Shown one piece after another: positions 11,285 to 19,450 of a DNA stretch of 64,000 bases; within the stretch, counting starts at the first letter, position 1; each line of letters starts with the position of its first letter. Location of the stretch: the NCBI RefSeq assembly GCF_034356035.1, contig NZ_CP136423.1, positions 1,178,001 to 1,242,000 of the forward strand. The letters are read 5' to 3'. Under the pieces are notes generated by a model. The model was not told where the DNA came from. It worked only from the letters and a program-made list of their open reading frames with translations, and made no database searches. The DNA comes from Blautia hydrogenotrophica DSM 10507. Lineage in GTDB: Bacteria; Bacillota; Clostridia; Lachnospirales; Lachnospiraceae. A program made the position numbers and the translations under genes.

Positions 11285-12787
11285 GTGTATATGGATAAAA
11301 AGAGCGAAGTGAGTTTGTCAGTACGCCATATCATAAAAACATATCCAGGGGTTGTCGCTTTGAAGGATATTTCCGTCGATTTTTATGCAGGAGAAGTCCA
11401 CGGACTGATGGGAGAAAATGGAGCAGGAAAATCTACTCTGATGAAAGCAATTTCAGGGGTGATAGAACCAGATGAAGGGATATTTTATATTGGAAGTGAT
11501 GAGTTTCGAAAAATTACCCCGCATCAAGCGCAAGAGAAAGGACTTCGGATTATCCATCAGGAACTAAATCTCATTCCTACGTTGTCCGTAACAGAGAACA
11601 TTTTTATGGGGAGATTTATGGGAAATGGATGGACAGTAAAGTTTTCAGAAATGAAGAAGAGGACCTGGGAACTTTTTCAAGAAATTGGGATAAAGATCGA
11701 TCCGGATGCGTTAGTGGAAAATCTGACAGTTGCTCAGATGCAGTTGGTAGAAATTGCTAAGGCAGTGAGCCAGGATGTAAAGATTTTGATTATGGATGAG
11801 CCAACTGCACCATTGACGCAAGTGGAAGTGGAGCTTTTGTTTCGGTTAATAAGGAAATTGAAGGAAAAAGGAGTAACTATTATTTACATTTCCCATAGAA
11901 TCAGCGAAATCTTTGAGTTGACAGACCGTATTACGATCATGCGGGATGGAGAAAAAGTAATGACGGAATACACAAAAAATCTGGATAGAGAGACCTTGAT
12001 TAATCTGATGGTGGGGAGAACTTTGAAAGAAACTTATCCGGAACGCACGAAAAAACCTCAGGAGGAGATTTTGAGGGTAGAGCATCTGTATGGAAATGGG
12101 CTGGAAGACATTAATTTTACACTGCGAAAGGGTGAGATTTTAGGCTTGGCAGGACTGGTGGGCGCAGGGCGTACGGAGCTTGTCAGATTGATTTTTGGAG
12201 CCGATCCGGTTGTAAAAGGAAAGATCTATATGGAAGGGAAGGAAATTCGGATTTCCAGCCCAAAAGAAGCAGTAAAACATGGGATTGTTTTAATTCCAGA
12301 AGACCGGAAGCGGCAAGGTGTGGTATTGGAGCTTTCGATTAAAGAAAATTTGACATTGCCTAACTATAAAAAAATATCACGCAGAACGTTGATTAATAAA
12401 AATGAAGAGAAGAAATTAGTGAAACGGCAAGTAGAACAGCTTCGAATAAAAACGCCTTCGGAAGATCAGTTGGTAAAAAATCTAAGCGGCGGAAATCAGC
12501 AAAAAGTAGTTGTGGGGAAATGGCTGGCAGGAAAATCAAAAATATTAATCTTTGATGAACCGACACGAGGAATTGACGTTGGAGCAAAACAAGAAATCTA
12601 TTTTTTGATGAATCAACTCACAGAGCAAGGAATTAGCATCCTTATGGTTTCCTCCGAAATGGAAGAGCTTATGGGAATGTCCGACCGGATATTAGTTCTC
12701 AGAGAAGGAAAAATTTCCGGCAGCTTTGACAAAAGTGAAGAGCCCTTTACACAGGAGAGCATTATGAAGTATGCGTCTATTGAATGA
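11285..12787 (+). CDS. Sugar ABC transporter ATP-binding protein (RbsA/MglA-like)
   Basis: This is a 500-residue protein with two fused ABC domains. The first has Walker A GENGAGKST, a degenerate signature LTVAQMQ and Walker B ILIMDEPT. The second has a relaxed P-loop region (GLVGAGRTE), the full signature NLSGGNQQKVV and Walker B ILIFDEPTRGID. This layout is typical of carbohydrate importers of the CUT2 class. A GTG at 11285 and an ATG at 11291 are both possible starts behind GAGAAGAGGG; the ATG gives 498 residues. It follows the binding protein by 18 bp. Confidence 0.94.
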   Translation: MYMDKKSEVSLSVRHIIKTYPGVVALKDISVDFYAGEVHGLMGENGAGKSTLMKAISGVIEPDEGIFYIGSDEFRKITPHQAQEKGLRIIHQELNLIPTLSVTENIFMGRFMGNGWTVKFSEMKKRTWELFQEIGIKIDPDALVENLTVAQMQLVEIAKAVSQDVKILIMDEPTAPLTQVEVELLFRLIRKLKEKGVTIIYISHRISEIFELTDRITIMRDGEKVMTEYTKNLDRETLINLMVGRTLKETYPERTKKPQEEILRVEHLYGNGLEDINFTLRKGEILGLAGLVGAGRTELVRLIFGADPVVKGKIYMEGKEIRISSPKEAVKHGIVLIPEDRKRQGVVLELSIKENLTLPNYKKISRRTLINKNEEKKLVKRQVEQLRIKTPSEDQLVKNLSGGNQQKVVVGKWLAGKSKILIFDEPTRGIDVGAKQEIYFLMNQLTEQGISILMVSSEMEELMGMSDRILVLREGKISGSFDKSEEPFTQESIMKYASIE

Positions 12788-12801
12788 GGAGGAAAACGGG
12801 A

Positions 12802-13785
12802 GTGGATGTGTTAAAGAAAATTCTAAATAAATTTACGGTGTTAATTCTCTTAGCCGTCGTAGTCATATATTTCGCTGTTTCAGCGCCGGGTTTTATGACC
12901 ATCAACAATGGAATGAGTTTGTTAAGGCAGATTGCTGTGCTGGGAATTTTATCTACAGGATTTGCTATGGTTATGATTGCCGGAGGCTTGGATCTTTCTA
13001 TTAGTTCTCAGCTGTTTTTGGTCAGCTGTGCCACAGCACTCATGATTGTAAACGGCGTTCCCTGTGTGGCAGCCTGCATCATAGGCGTTTTGATTGCAGT
13101 TGCGATCTCTGCATTCAATGGAATGGCGATTGTACTAACGGGAATGCCCGCGATGATTTGTACGCTGGCTATGCAGCAGGTATTGCAGGGTGTAGTTTAT
13201 ATCTTTACCGGTGCTTCTCCCATTTACGGCTTGCCTGAAGGGATGAAAATTATCGGACAGGGATATATTGCAGGTATTGTGCCAGTGCCTATTATCATTA
13301 TGATTGTAATTTTCTTGATCGGTGCTTTCATTTTGAACCGTACTTACCTTGGCCGGTATTTTTATGCAGTTGGTTCTAATGAAGAAGCTACTAGACTTTC
13401 AGGGCTATCTTCCAAAAAAATTATGATTCTTTCTTATGTGGTAAACGGTTTGTTTGTGGGCTTGGCGTCTATTGTCCTGATGTCGAGAATTGCCTCTGGT
13501 CAGCCGGCTGCTGGAGAAGGATATGAGATGGATGTCATCACTGCCTGTGTAGTTGGCGGAATTGCCTTCTCAGGAGGCAAAGGAAAGATGCTGGGGGTTG
13601 TACAAGGCGTCCTAGTCATGGGAGTGCTGAGCAATGGCCTGGGTGTAAAGGGTGTGGACTCTTATACACAGCTGTTGTGTAAGGGATTGGTACTGCTGGT
13701 GGTTGTAAGCATTGACTGTCTGCGTGAAAAGAGAGAAAAGAGTCGTAAAATGGTGATTACACACGAAAAAGAGAAGGCGAACTAG
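12802..13785 (+). CDS. Sugar ABC transporter permease (RbsC-like)
   Basis: This is a 327-residue hydrophobic CUT2 permease with eight to ten membrane helices and the family stretch AGGLDLSISSQLFLVSC. I prefer GTG 12802, because AGGAGG at 12787-12792 sits 9 bp upstream; an ATG at 12784 overlapping the stop of the ATPase gene is also in frame but has no ribosome site. The EAA-type cytoplasmic loop (around SNEEATRLSGLSSKK) contacts the ATPase. Only one permease gene is present, so it probably forms a homodimer. Confidence 0.92.
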   Translation: MDVLKKILNKFTVLILLAVVVIYFAVSAPGFMTINNGMSLLRQIAVLGILSTGFAMVMIAGGLDLSISSQLFLVSCATALMIVNGVPCVAACIIGVLIAVAISAFNGMAIVLTGMPAMICTLAMQQVLQGVVYIFTGASPIYGLPEGMKIIGQGYIAGIVPVPIIIMIVIFLIGAFILNRTYLGRYFYAVGSNEEATRLSGLSSKKIMILSYVVNGLFVGLASIVLMSRIASGQPAAGEGYEMDVITACVVGGIAFSGGKGKMLGVVQGVLVMGVLSNGLGVKGVDSYTQLLCKGLVLLVVVSIDCLREKREKSRKMVITHEKEKAN

Positions 13786-13796
13786 GTGGTGGAAGG

Positions 13797-14840
13797 ATGA
13801 AAGTTTTGGTTATTGACCGTTATCCAGACTTAGCGGAAGAATTTCAGGCTATGTGTGCGGAATCGGATTTGGAAGCTTTAAGAGATTTGAAGATTGAGTA
13901 TGCAAAGGATACCAATGTATATCGGATGAATACATTTGAAGAATATGTACAAAGAATGGAAAAAGAAGGCCCGGAATGGATGGAACCGGATCAAGAGGTT
14001 CTGGATAAGATTCAAGACGCGGACATCTTGCTGATTCAATGGGGAGCTGTCAGTTCCGCAGTGATCGAGATGGGAAAAAAATTAAAGTTCATCGCGACGA
14101 TAAGGAGTGGCTGTGAGAATATTAACGTAGACTATGCTAAAAAAAGAGGAATTCAGGTGTCGTTTGCACCGTCCAGGTTAGCAGAAGTGGTCGCAGATAT
14201 GACTGTTGCGTTGACTTTATCAGAATGCCGTGGAATTGTGAGAAGAAACCTGATCGCGAATCATGGTAAATGGACAGAAGAGAAGTACAACGACGCTTCC
14301 CATGCCGCTATCAGCAATTTGGTGATCGGGATTGTGGGATATGGTGGGATTGCCAGAACCGTAGCCAGAAGATTTTGTGCAGGCTTTGGCTCTAAAGTGA
14401 TTGCATATGAGCCGATCACTTCGCCCGAGATCTTGAAAGAAGACGGCGTGGAGCAGGTGGAATTGGACGAATTGTTGCGGCAGGCGGATGTAGTTACTAT
14501 GCACGCGCGGGTGTGTAAGGAAACCATACATATGATTGGAGAAAGAGAGTTTTCCTTGATGAAGCCCAACGCTATTTTTATTAATACAGCAAGGGCGGCC
14601 TTGGTGGACGAAAAGGCATTGATTCAGGCGTTGCAGACAGGAAAGATTCGAGGAGCAGGGCTGGATGTCTATGAAAAAGAACCGCTTCCGTTGGACTCAC
14701 CGCTGCTTTCCATGGACAATGTTACCTTAATGCCGCATTCTGCAGGAATTACCAATGATATTTTGAAGAACAGTCTGAAAATTATCAAGACAGAATTTGA
14801 GCGGTTTTTAAAGCGAGAACCTTTGAAATTTACTATATAA
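13797..14840 (+). CDS. D-isomer-specific 2-hydroxyacid dehydrogenase
   Basis: This 347-residue NAD-dependent oxidoreductase of the SerA/LdhA superfamily has the nucleotide-binding motif GIVGYGGIARTVARRF and the catalytic Arg in TIRSGCENIN. The catalytic Glu lies in DVYEKEPLP and the catalytic His in MPHSAGIT. GGTGGAAGG precedes the ATG. It sits between transporter genes and an aldolase, so it probably reduces or oxidises an intermediate of the imported sugar. The exact substrate cannot be read from the sequence. Confidence 0.88.
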   Translation: MKVLVIDRYPDLAEEFQAMCAESDLEALRDLKIEYAKDTNVYRMNTFEEYVQRMEKEGPEWMEPDQEVLDKIQDADILLIQWGAVSSAVIEMGKKLKFIATIRSGCENINVDYAKKRGIQVSFAPSRLAEVVADMTVALTLSECRGIVRRNLIANHGKWTEEKYNDASHAAISNLVIGIVGYGGIARTVARRFCAGFGSKVIAYEPITSPEILKEDGVEQVELDELLRQADVVTMHARVCKETIHMIGEREFSLMKPNAIFINTARAALVDEKALIQALQTGKIRGAGLDVYEKEPLPLDSPLLSMDNVTLMPHSAGITNDILKNSLKIIKTEFERFLKREPLKFTI

Positions 14841-14851
14841 GCTCGCGGACA

Positions 14852-14880
14852 GCGTCTGGCAAGCTTGCTTGCCGAGACGC
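14852..14880. repeat. Intergenic hairpin
   Basis: GCGTCTGGCAAGC and GCTTGCCGAGACGC form a near-perfect inverted repeat with one bulged base and no T run. It could be a REP-like element or an mRNA processing or stability hairpin inside the operon. The following 14881-15034 is non-coding. Confidence 0.5.
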
Positions 14881-15034
14881 ACAGACATTGGACGAGGCAA
14901 TAGGTATGCGCCAGAGTGCGAATGCCTGTCAGGATTGCGGAAGTGCGAGGCACGGAGCAATTCGTAACTTATATTTTATGGAGGTGTCGCCGACAGGCAG
15001 CATGAGGGTTTACTGTGTAAGAGGAGATTCAGCG

Positions 15035-15850
15035 ATGGAGAAAAATCAACATTTGAATAAATTTATACGTATGTGCGTGGATGGATGGAGCCTTGGATGG
15101 CATGAATACCATGGAGGAAATCTGACCTATCGTATCGAGCGGGAAGAATTGGCAGGGCTGGAATTAAATGGAGAACGGGAATGGGTTTCTCTGAAAAAGC
15201 CGATGGAAAATTTAGCAGGCGATTGCTTTTTGGTGACGGGAAGCGGAAAGACCATGAGAAATGCGGAACTAGAGCCAAAGGATGCGTTAGGAATCATTGA
15301 ACTGGATGAAAAAGGACAGGCATATCGTATCGTTTGGGGGCTGGAACATGGAGGAAAACCTACGAGCGAGCTCCCAGCTCACCTGATGTGTCAGTCCGTG
15401 AAAAAAGAAGTGACGGGAGGAACATACCGTTTTGTATATCACGCTCATCCAGCCAATATCATTGCACTGTCATTTGTGCTTCCTTTGCAGGATGAGGCGT
15501 TTACCAGAGAGCTTTGGGAGATGGAACCAGAGTGCGCGATGACATTTCCGGCAGGGATTGGGGTACTGCCTTGGATGGTTCCCGGGACAGTGGAAATCGC
15601 AAAACTGACGTGTGAGAAAATGAAAACCTATGATGCGGTGCTTTGGGCGCAGCATGGTTTATTTGTGACAGGAGATACTTTTGAGGATACGTTTGGGTTG
15701 ATGCACACGATTGAAAAAAGCGCGGAAATTCTGGTAAAGGTCCGTTCTATGGCAGCAGAGAAACTTCAAGTGCCCAGCGTACAGAATTTCCGGGATATGG
15801 CAGAAGCTTTTCAGCTGAAGCTTCCTGAGAAATTCTTGTTTGAGAAATGA
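15035..15850 (+). CDS. rhaD: Class II aldolase, rhamnulose-1-phosphate aldolase-like
   Basis: The 271-residue length matches RhaD (about 274). Shared features include GGNLT near the N-terminus, a TGSGK phosphate loop, PTSELPAH with the catalytic Glu, the zinc ligands in YHAHPAN and the third zinc His in QHGLF, and GVLPWMVPGT. RhaD splits L-rhamnulose 1-phosphate into DHAP and L-lactaldehyde. No rhamnose isomerase lies nearby, so the real substrate may be another ketose 1-phosphate. ATG 15035 follows AAGAGGAG; the frame is open further upstream but without a ribosome site. Confidence 0.85.
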   Translation: MEKNQHLNKFIRMCVDGWSLGWHEYHGGNLTYRIEREELAGLELNGEREWVSLKKPMENLAGDCFLVTGSGKTMRNAELEPKDALGIIELDEKGQAYRIVWGLEHGGKPTSELPAHLMCQSVKKEVTGGTYRFVYHAHPANIIALSFVLPLQDEAFTRELWEMEPECAMTFPAGIGVLPWMVPGTVEIAKLTCEKMKTYDAVLWAQHGLFVTGDTFEDTFGLMHTIEKSAEILVKVRSMAAEKLQVPSVQNFRDMAEAFQLKLPEKFLFEK

Positions 15851-15899
15851 AAAGAAGAGGAAGGGCTGTAAACACTGTTATTGATTACATGAGAGGTTT

Positions 15900-17660
15900 A
15901 TGGATATGAAGAAAATAATAAACAGGCCAGAGGACGTAGTTTTGGAAATGTGCAGCGGGATCGCTCATGCAAACCCAGATGTAGTATGGAACCCTAAATA
16001 TAAGATTATCAGGAAAAAGAGCTTAAATCCTGGAAAAGTGACCTTAATCAGCGGCGGAGGAAGCGGACATGAGCCTGCTCATGCCGGTTATGTGGGAAAG
16101 GGAATGCTGGATGCTGCGATATGCGGAGATGTATTTGCGTCTCCTTCTCAGGTTCAAGTGTATCAGGGACTGCGGGAAACCGCAGGGGAAAAAGGGACAT
16201 TACTGATTGTGAAAAACTACAGCGGTGATCTTATGAATTTTTCCAATGCGGCTGCCATGGCAAAGGAAGAAGGAATTTCCGTAGAAATGGTAAAGGTGGA
16301 AGATGATATAGCTGTCATGGACAGCTTGTATACCGTTGGGCGAAGAGGCGTGGCAGGCACTGTCTTTGTGCATAAAATCGCAGGAGCGGCGGCAGAAAAG
16401 GGAAGGGACCTTAGTCAAGTATGTGCAGCAGCGCAGAAAGCCGCAGACAATGTGCGGACAATCGGATTTGCCTATAGTTCCTGTACAGTGCCCGCGGCAG
16501 GAACGCCTACATTTGAGCTCGGAGATACACAGATGGAATATGGCGTCGGTATTCACGGGGAACCAGGACGAAGCCGGGAGAATATGCAGACAGCCGATGA
16601 GATGGCCCATCGGATGGTTACGCAGCTTTTGGAAGATCTGTCTCTGGAAAAAGGGGAAGAGGTCGCATTGCTGGTAAATGGATTTGGAGCTACGCCCCTT
16701 CAAGAGCTGTATTTGATGAATTATTCTGTGAATCGTGAGCTAGACAAAAGAGGAATTCCAGTATATCGAGAATTTGTCGGAAATTATATGACGAGTATTG
16801 ACATGGAAGGATGCTCCATCTCTTTGCTGAAGCTGGATGAGGAATTAAAAGAGCTTTTAGATTTTCCAAGTACGGCGCCTTATTTTCGAGTGGATGGACC
16901 TGTGGAAAAAGCAGTGTTTATGCCTCTTCTAAAGAAGGCTGAAAAGATAGAAGGAGAAATGAGATGTGAAGAGAGTTGGAGAGTGATCTCAAAAGAAGGC
17001 ATGACTGTGGAAAATATAGCGGCAATGGTATATCAGATGTGTCAATGTATTTTGAAAAATGAGAAAGCCTTTTGCAAACTGGATTCCTATGCAGGGGACG
17101 GCGATTTTGGGATGAGTATCGCGAAGGGATTTCGAGAGGTAAAAAGAGAATGGGAAATGCTGCTTGAAGAGAAATTCAGCACAGTTCAAGAATTTCTTTT
17201 GGCTTGCTCTATGATTATCATGGAAAACTGCGGGGGAGCGTCAGGGCCTGTCTGGGGTTCCGCTTTTCGGGCAGCCGCTTTGGCAGCAGGAGAAAAAAAG
17301 GTGCTTGATTTGGATGACTTTGCGGCAATAGTGGAAAACGCCGTGGCGGGAATTCAAAAGACGGGCGAACGTTCTTTTGGAAGAGGCGCAGTACTTGGAG
17401 ACAAGACTTTGATTGACGCATTGATTCCATGCTCATTGGCTTTGAGAGCTGCGGCAGATCAGAAATTGCTTTGGAAAGCGGCGCTAAAGGAAGGAGCCAA
17501 GAAAGCAAAGGAGGGCGCTGAGAAGACCAAAGAAATGGTAGCTCGAATGGGAAGGGCAGGAACGGTTGGAGAAAGAAGCTTAGGATATCCGGACGCGGGA
17601 GCTTATGCTTTAGGGGTGATTTTTGAGGAAATAGCTTCTTTCATGCGGGAAGAAGCTTGA
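15900..17660 (+). CDS. Dihydroxyacetone kinase, fused DhaK-DhaL
   Basis: This 586-residue ATP-dependent type has both domains in one chain. The N-terminal DhaK part (about 1-330) has SGGGSGHEPAHAGYVG and, in GIHGEPGR, His219, the residue that binds substrate covalently. The C-terminal DhaL part (about 370-586) has the metal-binding GDGDFG and GGASGPVWG. Bacterial DhaK-DhaL fusions phosphorylate dihydroxyacetone or related ketoses such as erythrulose. Being next to an aldolase suggests it rescues an unphosphorylated C3 or C4 ketose released in the pathway. ATG 15906 is a possible alternative start at better spacing from GAGAGG. Confidence 0.9.
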   Translation: MDMKKIINRPEDVVLEMCSGIAHANPDVVWNPKYKIIRKKSLNPGKVTLISGGGSGHEPAHAGYVGKGMLDAAICGDVFASPSQVQVYQGLRETAGEKGTLLIVKNYSGDLMNFSNAAAMAKEEGISVEMVKVEDDIAVMDSLYTVGRRGVAGTVFVHKIAGAAAEKGRDLSQVCAAAQKAADNVRTIGFAYSSCTVPAAGTPTFELGDTQMEYGVGIHGEPGRSRENMQTADEMAHRMVTQLLEDLSLEKGEEVALLVNGFGATPLQELYLMNYSVNRELDKRGIPVYREFVGNYMTSIDMEGCSISLLKLDEELKELLDFPSTAPYFRVDGPVEKAVFMPLLKKAEKIEGEMRCEESWRVISKEGMTVENIAAMVYQMCQCILKNEKAFCKLDSYAGDGDFGMSIAKGFREVKREWEMLLEEKFSTVQEFLLACSMIIMENCGGASGPVWGSAFRAAALAAGEKKVLDLDDFAAIVENAVAGIQKTGERSFGRGAVLGDKTLIDALIPCSLALRAAADQKLLWKAALKEGAKKAKEGAEKTKEMVARMGRAGTVGERSLGYPDAGAYALGVIFEEIASFMREEA

Positions 17661-17685
17661 GAATTTGAGAAGGATTGGTGGAACA

Positions 17686-19245
17686 ATGAAAAAGTATTTG
17701 CTGGGTGTGGATCTTGGGACTACAAATGTGAAAGCTATGTTGTTTTCGGAAGATGGAAATTGTGCTGCAAAAGGAGAGGCTGGAAATTATCGAACGATCT
17801 CAGAACACTTTAACTGGGCAGAACAAGATCCGAATGTTTGGTGGCAGGATACTGTATTTTCCATAGGAAAAGTTACGAGTCAGATTTCCTGGACGGACAG
17901 TGAGATTGCGGCGATTTGTGTGAGCTCACAGGGGATGGCGATGCTTCCTTTGGATGAGCAGGGGAATCCCCTATGCCGGGCGCATATTTGGATGGACAGA
18001 AGAGCCGCCGAAGAAACCGCCTGGTTGGAAAAAGTTTATGGAAGAGAAAGAATCAAACGGGAATTTGGCGCCTATGCAGACCCCTATTATCAAATTATGA
18101 ATTTAATTTGGTATCGAAATCATTGTCCGAAACTGTATGAAAGGACCCGGCATATTGTAAAAGCCAATACTTATCTGAATTACAAGCTTACCGGCCAGTT
18201 AGCGATTGATGAAGGGCAGGCAGAGATGACCCTGTGCTATGATTTGAAAAAACGCTGCTGGTCCGAGGAGCTGGAAAAAGTAATTGAAATTCCGTTGAGA
18301 GATTGGATGCCGCCAGTGAAGAGGGCGGATGAAATTCTTGGAACAGTGACGAAAGAAGCCGCTCAAATGACTGGCCTGCGGGAAGGAACCCCTGTGTTGG
18401 TGGGAGGCGTAGACTCTGCGGCCGCGTTGCTGGAATTAGGAATTTATCACCAAGGAGAGGCGGCGGAAATTACAGGAACTTCCAGCAACAATTTTTTTGC
18501 CGGCAAAAAACCGCCATCAGAGAAATCCAAGCTTTTGTCTTTTTCTCCTATCGTCAGTACCAAGGAGGTTCCTTGCTTGCTGTTTGGGCCTACGAATTCC
18601 TCAGGAGATACCGTTCGATGGTTTCGGGAATCTATGGGAGAAGAGACAGAACGCCAAAAGATGCAGGCTGCGGGAAGGAAAAACATATACGAAATGTATG
18701 AAGAAATGGTACGTTCTTCGAGACCCGGCAGCGGCGGCGTCTTCTTTTATCCATATCTTATGGGAGAACGGGCACCATTGTGGGACAGCGCGGTAAAAGG
18801 CATGTATCTGGGCTTGACAGCTCTGACGACCAGAGCTGATATGCTGCGGGCGGTCTATGAGGGAAATGCATATGTGCTGAAAGAAATTTGTGAGGAGGCC
18901 AAAAGGGAAGGCGCCAAGCTGTCTTGTATGAAAATTGCAGGCGGATGTGCAAACAGCCGTGAATGGCTGCGCATAAAGGCTTCTGTCTTGGACATGCCGG
19001 TACATGTCTCGGCATCTTTGAGCGGAGCACCAAAAGGAGACGCCATGTTAGCTGGATATGCAGCAGGCATCTATCGCAGTATGGAAGAGGCATACGAAAT
19101 TATGAAGTCCCCGGAGCAGGTGATCGAGCCGATTTCGGAATGGAGTAAAATATATAGAGAGCTTTATCCGCTCTTTCTGACCATGAGAGATCACTTGCTG
19201 GAGGACTATCAGGAGCTCGAGTATAAGATGCAAAAGCTATTTTAA
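17686..19245 (+). CDS. FGGY-family carbohydrate kinase
   Basis: This 519-residue sugar kinase has the N-terminal ATPase motif GVDLGTTNVKAMLF, the substrate-side SSQGMAMLPLDE and WMDRRA, and the C-terminal domain motif KIAGGCANSREWLRIKA. It looks closer to xylulokinase/gluconokinase-type members than to rhamnulokinase. ATG 17686 follows AGGATTGGTGG; an upstream TTG at 17665 is unlikely. It probably makes the ketose phosphate that the aldolase cleaves. It is the last gene of the operon and is followed directly by a multi-hairpin repeat. Confidence 0.9.
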   Translation: MKKYLLGVDLGTTNVKAMLFSEDGNCAAKGEAGNYRTISEHFNWAEQDPNVWWQDTVFSIGKVTSQISWTDSEIAAICVSSQGMAMLPLDEQGNPLCRAHIWMDRRAAEETAWLEKVYGRERIKREFGAYADPYYQIMNLIWYRNHCPKLYERTRHIVKANTYLNYKLTGQLAIDEGQAEMTLCYDLKKRCWSEELEKVIEIPLRDWMPPVKRADEILGTVTKEAAQMTGLREGTPVLVGGVDSAAALLELGIYHQGEAAEITGTSSNNFFAGKKPPSEKSKLLSFSPIVSTKEVPCLLFGPTNSSGDTVRWFRESMGEETERQKMQAAGRKNIYEMYEEMVRSSRPGSGGVFFYPYLMGERAPLWDSAVKGMYLGLTALTTRADMLRAVYEGNAYVLKEICEEAKREGAKLSCMKIAGGCANSREWLRIKASVLDMPVHVSASLSGAPKGDAMLAGYAAGIYRSMEEAYEIMKSPEQVIEPISEWSKIYRELYPLFLTMRDHLLEDYQELEYKMQKLF

Positions 19246-19258
19246 AAAAGGTTTGTTT

Positions 19259-19450
19259 TGTAATAGGAAAGACCTTGTCACGCTGATGCGTGAAAGCTCT
19301 TTCCTATCACATAAACGCTCCGCTGTGGATGCGCACGCTGCAATGGGAGATTTCACCACAAAGCGGTACTGCGGCGGCGCGCAAAGTGAGCTGCGCCCCT
19401 CAAAGATTGAGGGGATGGGGCATCTGAGATGGGCTTGCACACTTTGTTCC
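19259..19450 (+). repeat. Multi-hairpin repeat element, copy A
   Basis: This 192-bp copy starts with TAATAGGAAAGACCTTG, which pairs with GCTCTTTCCTATCA. It continues through ACGCTCCGC, a middle hairpin, and the perfect stem CCCCTCAA-AGA-TTGAGGGG (19396-19414), ending with GGGCTTGCACACTTTGTTCC. It lies between the convergent FGGY kinase and ABC-like genes and supplies the last codons of the latter. The first hairpin may serve as a terminator. Confidence 0.85.

Noticed and set aside
14888..15034. N-terminal extension of the aldolase by 49 residues
   Set aside because: The extension has no ribosome site, is not RhaD-like, and a good GAGGAG site lies before ATG 15035.
15035..15850. Assigning the sugar operon firmly to L-rhamnose use
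   Set aside because: Only the aldolase resembles the rhamnose pathway; rhamnose isomerase, mutarotase and a clear rhamnulokinase are absent.
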